This document shows positions 1 through 6,673 of a DNA stretch of 7,008 nt, piece after piece. The DNA lies in contig VBCT01000134.1 in assembly GCA_005882235.1 (NCBI GenBank), positions 1-7,008 of the forward strand, read 5' to 3'. The notes beneath the pieces were generated by a model. That model made no database searches. It had not been told where the DNA came from and worked only from the letters and a program-made list of their open reading frames with translations. Both the position numbers and the translations under genes were made by a program. The DNA is from Betaproteobacteria bacterium (GTDB lineage Bacteria > Pseudomonadota > Gammaproteobacteria > Burkholderiales > SG8-39). Within the stretch, counting starts at the first letter, position 1; each line of letters begins with the position of its first letter.

Positions 1-359
1 GAAATAGGCGTGGCCAGGGCAAAGGCGAATATCACCAGGCCGATCCCGATCAGCATGGTCGTCGGAATATTGATCAGAGTCTCGATGTCCCAGCGCACGA
101 ACAGGCGGTCGATCAGCCAGTGCAGCAACCACGGAATGAGTATGACCTTGAACAACACAGTCAGCACGACCGAAATGTAAAGGTGATCCTGCCCGGTCGA
201 CCACGCGACGATGGCCGTGGAGGTGGCGAGCGCGGCGCCCTGCCAGGCGAGGAGCCTGATGAGCGTCAGCACGCGCCGCTGCGACAGCATCGCGAACGCG
301 ATCAGCAGAAGGAACGCGGCAAGCACGTTGACCAGCTGGGCGAGGAGCGGAATTCCCAC
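1..359 (-). CDS. hyfE: Hydrogenase-4 component E-like membrane subunit (partial, 3' end beyond window)
   Basis: Small hydrophobic subunit of a Hyf-type, complex-I-related membrane module. The first 119 residues are visible and the rest runs off the left edge (E. coli HyfE is about 216 residues). The start is the GTG at 359-357: an in-frame TGA lies just upstream, the next ATG is only at codon 24, and a GAAAGG Shine-Dalgarno-like sequence (370-365) sits 5 bases before it. Hydrophobic segments cover about residues 4-25, 36-54, 59-82 and 100-119. The stretch TVLFKVILIPWLL (67-79), with lysine 71 inside a membrane segment, resembles the corresponding ITKVLLVPL region of E. coli HyfE as I recall it. 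It follows the hyfC stop by one base, so translation is probably coupled. Family membership is inferred from this motif, size and position after hyfB-hyfC. No hyfD-like gene lies between hyfC and this gene. Confidence 0.82.
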   Translation of the reverse strand, partial: MGIPLLAQLVNVLAAFLLLIAFAMLSQRRVLTLIRLLAWQGAALATSTAIVAWSTGQDHLYISVVLTVLFKVILIPWLLHWLIDRLFVRWDIETLINIPTTMLIGIGLVIFAFALATPI

Positions 360-360
360 G

Positions 361-1311
361 TCAGCCTTTCACCAGGAAATGCGTCAGCATGCCGAGCACG
401 GCGAGCAGGAACGCGGTCGACAGGAACTCCGGCGCGAGGAACAGCCGCAGCTTCGCGAGCAGCGTCTCGATCAGCGCGAGGCCCGCGCCGGCGAGCGCGA
501 GCTTCCCCGCGAGCGCGGCAAACGCGTACGGCAGCGCCGACCAGTCGCCGGCATCGGCGATTCCCCAGGGCGCGAACAGGGCAATGCCGATGGTCATGTA
601 GGCAAAGAGCTTGATCGCGACCGCCCATTCGATCAGCGCCAAGTGACGCGCCGAGTACTCGAGGATCAGCGCCTCGTGGACCATGGTGAGCTCGAGATGA
701 GTGGTCGGGTTGTCGATCGGGATGCGAGCGTTTTCCGCGAGGAGCACCATGAGGAAAGCGACCGCCGCGAAGGCGAGGCTCGGGTAGAGGGCGAACTCGC
801 GGTGCGCGAGGGTATCGACGATGGTGGTGAGCTGGGTGGAGCCGGAGATGAATGCCGCGGTAAACAGCGTCATCAGCATCGCGGGCTCGGCGAGAAAGCC
901 GATCAGCATCTCGCGCCGCGCGCCCAAGCCACCGAAGGAGGTGCCGATGTCCATCGCCGCGAGCGCCGAGAACATGCGCGCGAGGGCGAACACGCCCACC
1001 AGCGCGATGATGTCCGCGGCGGGCGCGAAGGGGAGGCCCGTCGCGAGCACCGGAACGATGCCCGCGGCGAGCCACATGCAGCCGAACAGGACGTACGGCG
1101 TCCAGCGGAAGATCGGCGATGCATCGTGCGCGAACACCGCGTCCTTGTTAAAGAGCTTCGCGAGCGTGTAGTAGGGCAGGAGGAGGGAAGGCGCCGAGCG
1201 GTTCTGCAGCCAAGCGCGGCACTGGTTCACCCAGCCCACGAGGAGCGGCGCGGCGAGCACGACGAACACCGACTGCAGAATCTGGAAGGCGATGCCCGGA
1301 GCGCTGCTCAT
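361..1311 (-). CDS. hyfC: Hydrogenase-4 component C / formate hydrogenlyase subunit 4-like (NuoH family)
   Basis: A 316-residue multi-pass inner-membrane protein, close to the usual HyfC/HycD length (about 305-325). It is the NuoH-like (complex I subunit 1) subunit that anchors the soluble hydrogenase/quinone-type module to the membrane and forms part of the proton path. Family signatures are GGLGARREMLIGFLAEPA (about 127-144) and ENARIPIDNPTTHLELTM (193-210), followed by VHEALILEYS (211-220). The charged residues E193, R196, D200, E207, E213 and E218 are all present, as expected for an intact member. The ATG at 1311 overlaps the hyfB stop as ATGA (1311-1308), and no clear Shine-Dalgarno precedes it, so it is probably translated by re-initiation after hyfB. 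Homology to the Hyf/Hyc type rather than true NuoH is supported by the IDNPTTHLEL form of the loop and by flanking hyfB and hyfE. Confidence 0.93.
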   Translation of the reverse strand: MSSAPGIAFQILQSVFVVLAAPLLVGWVNQCRAWLQNRSAPSLLLPYYTLAKLFNKDAVFAHDASPIFRWTPYVLFGCMWLAAGIVPVLATGLPFAPAADIIALVGVFALARMFSALAAMDIGTSFGGLGARREMLIGFLAEPAMLMTLFTAAFISGSTQLTTIVDTLAHREFALYPSLAFAAVAFLMVLLAENARIPIDNPTTHLELTMVHEALILEYSARHLALIEWAVAIKLFAYMTIGIALFAPWGIADAGDWSALPYAFAALAGKLALAGAGLALIETLLAKLRLFLAPEFLSTAFLLAVLGMLTHFLVKG

Positions 1312-3344
1312 CGCACGAATACCAAGAGCGCGATCAGGGTGATGAAGCTATAGAGCAGGTAGATGCTGATCCGGCCCTGTTGCAGCAGTGCGATCTTCGA
1401 GGACACGAATTCGGCTGCGCGCGCCACGGGCAGGTAGAGCCAGTACCAATGGCGGTCATCGACCTTGAGCGAATACCTTGGCTCGGTGTCCTCGGGGCCG
1501 GGCAGCCGGCGGTCCATGCGGTAGATCGGTCCGAACACGTGGCGGATCGGCTGGCCGAAGGCATCCGCGGTGTCCTGCATGCGCGGGGTCTGCTCGGGAT
1601 AGCCGCAGTCCCAGGGATCGGAGAAGCGCACGCGGCCGTGGTAGAAGCGGCGCACCAGCAGAAACGCGAGCAGAGTCACGGCTACGATTACGACGAAAAA
1701 TATCACCGGCGAATAGCTTGCCTGCCCCATCGCCGTGGGCACGAGCCAGAGCCAGCCCGAGCCGATGAGCGCATCGTCGGACAAGCCGTGCCCGGTCAGC
1801 GAGACCCCGACACGGTTCAGCATCAGGAGAAAGGAAGTCGGGAAGAGCCCGAGCACGAAGCAGCCCGCTGCAAGCCAGGCCATGCCGTAGCGTTCCATCG
1901 GGCCGGCGTCGCCGGCGTGGGGCAGAGGCGATCGATGGGCCGGCTCGCGCGGCCGGCCGAGAAAGGCAATCCCGTACACCTTGACGAAGCACATCGCCGT
2001 GAGCGCGCCCGCGAGGGCGAGCGTCGCGGCGAAAAGGGGCAGGAGGCTGCGCACGACGCCGTTCTGAAGGACCGTCGCCTGAAGCGCGGCCTGGAAGGTC
2101 AGCCACTCCGAAACAAATCCGTTGAGCGGGGGCAGCGCCGAGATGGCGAGCGCGCCGATCAGGAAATAGAACGCGGTCTTCGGCATGCCGCGGATCAGGC
2201 CGCCCATGTCGTTGAGATTGCGCATTCCCGTGGAGTGCAGGATCGAGCCCGCGCCGAGAAACAAGAGGCCTTTGAACACTGCGTGGTTGAGCGTGTGGTA
2301 GAGCGCGGCGATCAGGCCGAGCACCCCGGCCGCCGGGTGGCCGAAACCGATGAAGACCATGGCCATGCCGAGTCCGAGCAGGATGATGCCGATGTTCTCG
2401 ACCGAGTGATAGGCGAGAAGGCGCTTCAAATCGTGCTGTACCAGGGCGTAGAGCACGCCGAAGAGCGTCGTGCCCGCGCCGACGACGAGCACGACCATGC
2501 CCCATTCCCAGCGGACATTGCCGCTCATTCCGCCAATGAGGTCGAAGATCACCCTGACCATGCCGTAGATCGCCGTCTTGATCATGATGCCGCTCATCAG
2601 CGCCGACACCGGTGAGGGTGCGGCCGGGTGCGCCTCGGGCAGCCACGCGTGAAGGGGAATCATCCCCGCCTTGGCGCCGAAGCCGAAAAACGCGAGCAGG
2701 AAAGCCACGCTCGCCCACTCGGGCTGCAGCTGGGCGGCACGCAATGCGTCGAACGTGTAGTCGCCGCGGCCCCCGTGCAGGACGCCGAAGCAAAGCAAGA
2801 TCGCAATCGCTCCAAGGTGCGCGATCAGAAGATACAGGAACCCCGCGCGACGGATCGCCGGCAGGTGGTGGTCGGTGATGACCAGAAAATACGAGGACAA
2901 GGCCATCGTTTCCCAGGCCACCATGAAGAGATACGCGTCGTCGGCGAGCAGCACGAAGGCCATGCTCGCGAGGAACACGTGGTACTGCAGGCTGATGAGC
3001 GTGAGACGTCCCGAGCGCTCTTCACGGAAGTAGCCGGCGGCGTACACGGAGATGCCGGCCGAGACCGAGCCGAGCAGCATCAGGAAAAATCCCGCGAGCG
3101 GGTCGACGCGCAGATGGAAGGGCAGATCGGGCAGCCCGAGCGGCAGCGTCATGGTCTGCGGGGGCAGCCACACCGTCTGGAGGCCCAATGCCGCGAGCGC
3201 GACGCCCGCAAGCGCGCCCAGCGGAAAAGCGAACCGTCTGGCAATGGCAGCGTTCCCGGCCGGAATCAGTCCTGCGACCGCCACGACAAGCCAGACCCCT
3301 GCGACGAGCAGCGAGCCTGCGAGCGGTGACGGCAGGACGCCCAT
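1308..3344 (-). CDS. hyfB: Hydrogenase-4 component B-like proton-translocating antiporter subunit (ND5/NuoL/MrpA family)
   Basis: A 678-residue multi-pass membrane protein, near the length of E. coli HyfB (672). It belongs to the ND5/NuoL antiporter-like family, which moves protons or sodium ions across the inner membrane in complex I and group 4 hydrogenases. Key membrane-embedded residues are visible: E145 in MVAWETMALSS, K225 in FGFGAKAGMIPLHAWLPEAH (221-239), K256 in SGIMIKTAIYG, the AYHSVENIGI segment (H313), H350/H354/K358 in YHTLNHAVFKG, and E413 in LNGFVSEW. The C-terminal part DPWDCGYPEQTPRMQDTADAF (from 576) followed by a VFGPIYR segment is characteristic of HyfB/HycC rather than NuoL. 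The ATG at 3344 comes 2 bases after the metG stop and 8 bases after an AAGGTG ribosome-binding site. Co-transcription with metG and hyfC is inferred from spacing. Which enzyme it serves (H2-evolving hydrogenase, or a hydrogenase-related complex without NiFe) cannot be decided here. Confidence 0.94.
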   Translation of the reverse strand: MGVLPSPLAGSLLVAGVWLVVAVAGLIPAGNAAIARRFAFPLGALAGVALAALGLQTVWLPPQTMTLPLGLPDLPFHLRVDPLAGFFLMLLGSVSAGISVYAAGYFREERSGRLTLISLQYHVFLASMAFVLLADDAYLFMVAWETMALSSYFLVITDHHLPAIRRAGFLYLLIAHLGAIAILLCFGVLHGGRGDYTFDALRAAQLQPEWASVAFLLAFFGFGAKAGMIPLHAWLPEAHPAAPSPVSALMSGIMIKTAIYGMVRVIFDLIGGMSGNVRWEWGMVVLVVGAGTTLFGVLYALVQHDLKRLLAYHSVENIGIILLGLGMAMVFIGFGHPAAGVLGLIAALYHTLNHAVFKGLLFLGAGSILHSTGMRNLNDMGGLIRGMPKTAFYFLIGALAISALPPLNGFVSEWLTFQAALQATVLQNGVVRSLLPLFAATLALAGALTAMCFVKVYGIAFLGRPREPAHRSPLPHAGDAGPMERYGMAWLAAGCFVLGLFPTSFLLMLNRVGVSLTGHGLSDDALIGSGWLWLVPTAMGQASYSPVIFFVVIVAVTLLAFLLVRRFYHGRVRFSDPWDCGYPEQTPRMQDTADAFGQPIRHVFGPIYRMDRRLPGPEDTEPRYSLKVDDRHWYWLYLPVARAAEFVSSKIALLQQGRISIYLLYSFITLIALLVFVR

Positions 3345-3346
3345 TC

Positions 3347-5395
3347 CTACTTCACCTTCATCCCCGGTTGCGCGCCGCTGTCGGGGGAAAGAAGGAACAG
3401 GCCCGGCCCGTCCCCGGAAGCGGCGAGCACCATCCCTTCGGAAACTCCGAATTTCATTTTGCGCGACGCGAGATTCGCCACCATCACCGTGAGTCGTCCT
3501 TCGAGCTTCGCCGGATCGTACGCCGACTTGATGCCGGCGAATACCGTGCGCGTCCCGTTGCCGGTGTCGAGCGTGAGCTTCAAGAGCTTGTCCGCGCCGT
3601 CGACGTGCTCGGCCTTGACGATTTTCGCGATGCGGAGATCGAGCTTGTTGAAGTCGTCGATGGAGATGACTCCCTCTCCCGCTGCTGCGGGAGAGGGCTG
3701 GGGTGAGGGTGTGGTCATCGCGGATTTCTCCGGTGGTTCGAACAGCGCGTCGAGTTGTTTTTCATCGACGCGATGCATCAAATGCTGGTAGGTCTCAATC
3801 CTTTGAAGATCCGGCAAGGCGTCTGTCCATGAAAGTGAACCACAACCTAGGAATGTTTCTGCCTTGCCAGCCAATTCAGGAAGTACAGGCTTGAGCCACA
3901 TCGTCAGATATTGGAATGCGCGCACGCAGGCCGAACATGCCTTGTGTAGCTCCTCCCGATTTTCGCGGCTATCTTTCTTCGCCAACTCCCAAGGTTTGGC
4001 GGCGTCGAAGTACCGGTTAATCGTATCCGCAACCTGCATCGCAAGGCGTATCGCTTTGCCGAATTCGCGCGCCTCGTAAGCATCGCGAATCAGCGGCCCG
4101 TTATCACGGGTTTGCCCAAACGCTTGCGCCAGTCTTTGAACGTCGGGTGATTGGTGGAGTTCTCCATTGAAATGCCGGCTTATGAAGCCTGCGGCGCGGC
4201 TCGCGATGTTCACGTATTTCCCGACGAGATCGCTGTTGACCCGTGCGAGGAAATCCTCCGGATCGAAATCGATGTCCTCCACGTTCGCATTCAACTTCGC
4301 CGCAATGTAATACCGCAGCCACTCCGGATTCATTCCGAGCTCGAGGTAGCGCAACGGGTCGATCCCCGTGCCGCGCGATTTCGACATCTTGTCGCCCGAG
4401 ACGGTGATGAAGCCGTGGACGTAGACGTGGTCCGGCGTCTTGTAGCCGGAGTACTGGAGCATGGCCGGCCAGAACAGGGTGTGGAAGTAGATGATGTCCT
4501 TGCCGATGAAGTGGATCATCTCGGTGCCGCCGCCGGGCTTCACGAACGCGTCGAAGGCGATCCGCCTGCGGTCGCAGTAGTTCTTCAGGCTCGCGAAGTA
4601 TCCGATCGGGGCGTCGAGCCACACGTAGAGATATTTCTCTTCCTTGATACCGGGAATCCTGATTCCGAAATAAGGCGGGTCGCGCGAGATGTCCCAGTCG
4701 GCGAGCGTCTTGTCGCCTTTGCCCTCGAGCCACTCTTTCGCTTTGTTCGCCACTTGTGGCTGGAGCCGGCCGGACTCGTTGGTCCACTCGCGCAGGAATT
4801 CCTTGCACTTCGTATCGGAGAGCTTGAAGAAGTAGTGCTCGGAAGACTTCAGTACCGGCTTCGCGCCGGAGAGCGTCGAATACGGATTCTTCAGCTTCGT
4901 GGGCGAATAGACGGTGCCGCAATTTTCGCAGGCGTCTCCGTACTGATCCTTCGCTCCGCAGTTCGGGCACTCGCCCTTGATGTAGCGATCGGCGAGGAAC
5001 ATGCCTTTCACCGGATCGAAGAGCTGCGCTATCGGTTCCTTGTAGACGAGTCCCGCCTTGTCGAGCTTGCGGTAGATGTCCTGCGAGAGCTCGGTATTTT
5101 CTTTCGAGTGAGTCGAGTGCCAGTTGTCGAACGCGATGTGGAACCCGTCGAGGTATTGCTTGCGCCCCTTTGCGATTTCCGCGATGAATTGCTCAGGCGA
5201 CTTCCCCGCCTTTTCCGCAGCGAGCATGATCGGGGCGCCGTGCGCGTCGTCGGCACCGATGAAGTGCACTTCGTGGCCCTGCATGCGCTGGAACCGCACC
5301 CAGATGTCCGCCTGGATGTATTCCATGATGTGGCCGATGTGGAACGGGCCGTTCGCGTAAGGCAGGGCGGTGGTGACGAACAGCCGGCGGCGCAT
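3347..5395 (-). CDS. metG: Methionine--tRNA ligase (MetRS) with C-terminal tRNA-binding domain
   Basis: Class I aminoacyl-tRNA synthetase that charges tRNA-Met in the cytoplasm. It has 682 residues from the chosen ATG, typical of the long dimeric form (E. coli 677). The HIGH motif is FHIGH (18-22) after LPYANG, and the KMSKS motif is at 336-340. A zinc knuckle is formed by C143, C146, C156 and C159 (CPNC...CENC). The alpha-helical anticodon-binding domain runs from about 370 to 545. The C-terminal domain (about 577-682; IDDFNKLDLRIAKIVKAEHV) is the Trbp111/EMAP II-like tRNA-binding and dimerisation domain. The start at 5395 is preferred because a GAAAG sequence lies 5 bases before it and the protein then begins MRRRLFVTTALPYANG. 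A TTG at 5407 would add four residues but lacks a ribosome-binding site. Residues 563-575 are encoded by a palindromic repeat. The region 3780-4140 has lower G+C (about 48-58%) than the neighbours. hyfB follows after 2 bases. Confidence 0.97.
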   Translation of the reverse strand: MRRRLFVTTALPYANGPFHIGHIMEYIQADIWVRFQRMQGHEVHFIGADDAHGAPIMLAAEKAGKSPEQFIAEIAKGRKQYLDGFHIAFDNWHSTHSKENTELSQDIYRKLDKAGLVYKEPIAQLFDPVKGMFLADRYIKGECPNCGAKDQYGDACENCGTVYSPTKLKNPYSTLSGAKPVLKSSEHYFFKLSDTKCKEFLREWTNESGRLQPQVANKAKEWLEGKGDKTLADWDISRDPPYFGIRIPGIKEEKYLYVWLDAPIGYFASLKNYCDRRRIAFDAFVKPGGGTEMIHFIGKDIIYFHTLFWPAMLQYSGYKTPDHVYVHGFITVSGDKMSKSRGTGIDPLRYLELGMNPEWLRYYIAAKLNANVEDIDFDPEDFLARVNSDLVGKYVNIASRAAGFISRHFNGELHQSPDVQRLAQAFGQTRDNGPLIRDAYEAREFGKAIRLAMQVADTINRYFDAAKPWELAKKDSRENREELHKACSACVRAFQYLTMWLKPVLPELAGKAETFLGCGSLSWTDALPDLQRIETYQHLMHRVDEKQLDALFEPPEKSAMTTPSPQPSPAAAGEGVISIDDFNKLDLRIAKIVKAEHVDGADKLLKLTLDTGNGTRTVFAGIKSAYDPAKLEGRLTVMVANLASRKMKFGVSEGMVLAASGDGPGLFLLSPDSGAQPGMKVK
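3353..3358 (-). promoter_or_regulatory. Ribosome-binding site of hyfB inside the end of metG
   Basis: The minus strand reads AAGGTG here, 8 bases before the hyfB ATG (3344-3342). It lies within the last codons of metG, so hyfB has its own ribosome-binding site although it starts only 2 bases after the metG stop. This supports 3344 as the start. Confidence 0.55.
3672..3709 (-). repeat. REP-like palindromic repeat inserted in frame in metG
   Basis: On the plus strand CCCTCTCCCGC (3672-3682), a 4-base loop TGCT (3683-3686) and GCGGGAGAGGG (3687-3697) form a perfect 11-bp stem, followed by the tail CTGGGGTGAGGG (3698-3709). This arrangement of a GGGAGAGGG palindrome plus a CTGGGGTGAGGG tail is one I recognise as a high-copy dispersed repeat in many proteobacterial genomes; that is recall, not a search. 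On the coding strand it gives PSPQPSPAAAGEG (MetG 563-575), without stop codons or frame shift. It lies in the linker between the anticodon-binding domain and the tRNA-binding domain. Only one copy is in the window. Confidence 0.75.
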
Positions 5396-5415
5396 GCTGA
5401 CTTTCAAAAGCCGTC

Positions 5416-5421
5416 ATTCTA
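5416..5421 (-). promoter_or_regulatory. metG: Possible -10 box of a metG promoter
   Basis: In the 65-base gap before metG the minus strand reads TAGAAT, five of six matches to TATAAT, about 20 bases upstream of the ATG at 5395. No good -35 hexamer is seen 16-18 bases further upstream (CGCCCG at 17-base spacing). If real, transcription would begin near or within the TTG codon at 5407, which again favours the ATG start. Weak evidence; metG could instead be read from a promoter further upstream. Confidence 0.22.
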
Positions 5422-5427
5422 TCGCCT

Positions 5428-5446
5428 CGCGCCTGAGTCGGGCGCG
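5428..5446 (-). other. Small GC-rich inverted repeat between the kinase gene and metG
   Basis: CGCGCC (5428-5433) and GGCGCG (5441-5446) form a 6-bp stem with a 7-base loop, 15 bases after the kinase stop. There is no T-run directly after it on the minus strand; the nearest is CTTTTG about 15 bases later. It is therefore not a canonical intrinsic terminator and may be chance in GC-rich DNA. Confidence 0.25.
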
Positions 5447-5460
5447 CTGCGGGTCGGGGT

Positions 5461-6666
5461 TCAGACCAGAGCGATCACCGTCGCGATGACGACCGCCACC
5501 CCTACGGTGGCCGCCATGATCACGTTTTCGCGCTGGCCCCAAGGCCGCTCGCCGGGGCGCAGGGCCCGGTCGCGCGATATCGACGTCGCCGAAATGGATT
5601 TTGTCGAAACGAACTCGGTCGTCCCGTCCGCGCCGATCTGACGCATCAGGCGCTGGGTCGCTTCCTGCGAATCGAACGCACGCGAGATGCCCTTGGTCGG
5701 CGAGGGCGCCGGCGCGTCCTCCTCGCCCGCATCCGCTCCCGGATTCTGCGCAATCGGGGCCGCCGCGCTCTGCGGCACTATCGGGATCGGCGGCCGTGTC
5801 GATAAGAGGGCGGGGCCCGCGCCTTGCTGACCCGTTTCCATCTGCTGCCTGCACTCGCGCAGGTCGTTCGCAAAATCGGCCGCGCTCTGGTAGCGTGCCT
5901 CCGGTGCCTTGGCGAGCACCTTGGCGATGATGTAGTCGAGCATCACCGGCACTTGCTGATTGGCCGAGCTGGGCGGTGCGGGATCGTGGTTGGTGATCTG
6001 ATACATCAGCGCGCTCAGGCCTTCTCCGTTGAAAGGGGTGGTCCCGGTCAGGCACTCGTAGAGGATGACCCCCAGCGAGAAGATGTCCGAGCGATGATCG
6101 GCGCGCTTTCCCACGACCTGTTCGGGCGAAATGTACTTGGGCGACCCCATGATCACGCCGGTCTGGGTGCGGGTTTCGCTCGAGCGCATGCGGGCGATGC
6201 CGAAGTCGGCGATTTTCGCCCGCCCTTCCGGCGTGATCATGATGTTGGCGGGCTTGATGTCCCGATGCACGACCTGATGCTGGTGGGCGTAGGCGAGACC
6301 CTCTCCGACCTGGGCAGCGATGTCGACCGCCTGCACGACCGGCAGCGATTGCCCTTGGGCGAGCATGTCGCGCAGCTCCCGGCCTTCGATGTACTCCATG
6401 GCCATGTACACCAGGTGCCCGCTCTTTCCGATGTCGTAAATGATGATGATGTTCGGATGGTTGAGGCTGCCCGCCGCCTTGGCCTCGGTGTAGAAGCGCG
6501 CCTCGTACTCCGCCATGCCCTCGTGCCCGGCCTCCTCCGTATTGATGGTCTTGATCGCCAAAATGCGGTTGAGCATGGGATCGTTCGCGCGATACACTAC
6601 ACCCATCGCGCCTTTGCCCAGCTCGGCGACGATCTCGTAGCGGCCCAGCAGCCAGGGTTCGGTCAT
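5461..6666 (-). CDS. Hanks-type serine/threonine protein kinase, C-terminally membrane-anchored
   Basis: A 401-residue eukaryotic-like Ser/Thr kinase that phosphorylates proteins in the cytoplasm near the inner membrane. The kinase domain spans about 10-272 with every key element: glycine loop GKGAMGVVY (17-25), ATP-binding K39, alpha-C glutamate probably E61, catalytic loop HRDIKPANIM (134-143, D136 and N141), DFG 154-156, an activation loop with several Ser/Thr (S162-T169), SPE in place of APE (180-182, common in PknB-like kinases), D194 and R258. A Pro/Ala-rich then Ser/Thr-rich linker (about 280-370) follows. Residues 382-401 (VIMAATVGVAVVIATVIALV) form one transmembrane helix that ends the protein, so there is no extracytoplasmic sensor domain. 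The ATG at 6666 starts 7 bases after the lipoprotein gene stops; its Shine-Dalgarno is weak. The pair is probably co-transcribed. Substrate unknown. Confidence 0.95.
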   Translation of the reverse strand: MTEPWLLGRYEIVAELGKGAMGVVYRANDPMLNRILAIKTINTEEAGHEGMAEYEARFYTEAKAAGSLNHPNIIIIYDIGKSGHLVYMAMEYIEGRELRDMLAQGQSLPVVQAVDIAAQVGEGLAYAHQHQVVHRDIKPANIMITPEGRAKIADFGIARMRSSETRTQTGVIMGSPKYISPEQVVGKRADHRSDIFSLGVILYECLTGTTPFNGEGLSALMYQITNHDPAPPSSANQQVPVMLDYIIAKVLAKAPEARYQSAADFANDLRECRQQMETGQQGAGPALLSTRPPIPIVPQSAAAPIAQNPGADAGEEDAPAPSPTKGISRAFDSQEATQRLMRQIGADGTTEFVSTKSISATSISRDRALRPGERPWGQRENVIMAATVGVAVVIATVIALV

Positions 6667-6673
6667 CGTCCGG

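Noticed and set aside
211..1353. 380-codon plus-strand reading frame opposite hyfE, hyfC and the end of hyfB
   Set aside because: Arg/Glu-rich low-complexity translation, antisense to clearly recognised genes and spanning three of them.
1380..2615. 411-codon plus-strand reading frame opposite hyfB
   Set aside because: Its product is rich in Arg, Glu and His with no membrane or catalytic pattern, as expected for the complement of a hydrophobic-protein gene. hyfB on the other strand is well supported.
2608..2632. Second possible copy of the palindromic repeat tail (GGTGAGGGTG) in hyfB
   Set aside because: Only about 10 bases resemble the repeat, the palindrome is absent, and the bases encode the conserved HPAAPSPVSAL motif of the ND5 family.
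3672..3697. Palindrome in metG as a transcription terminator
   Set aside because: The stem is strong, but no T-run follows on the minus strand and it lies within the reading frame of an intact gene.
5428..5446. Inverted repeat as an intrinsic terminator of the kinase gene
   Set aside because: The stem is only 6 bp and is not followed by a T-run; kept only as a low-confidence structure.
4151..5641. 496-codon plus-strand reading frame opposite metG and the kinase 3' end
   Set aside because: It is antisense to metG, whose catalytic motifs are unmistakable, and crosses into the kinase gene. Its protein has no recognisable domain and is the kind of stop-free antisense frame common in GC-rich DNA.
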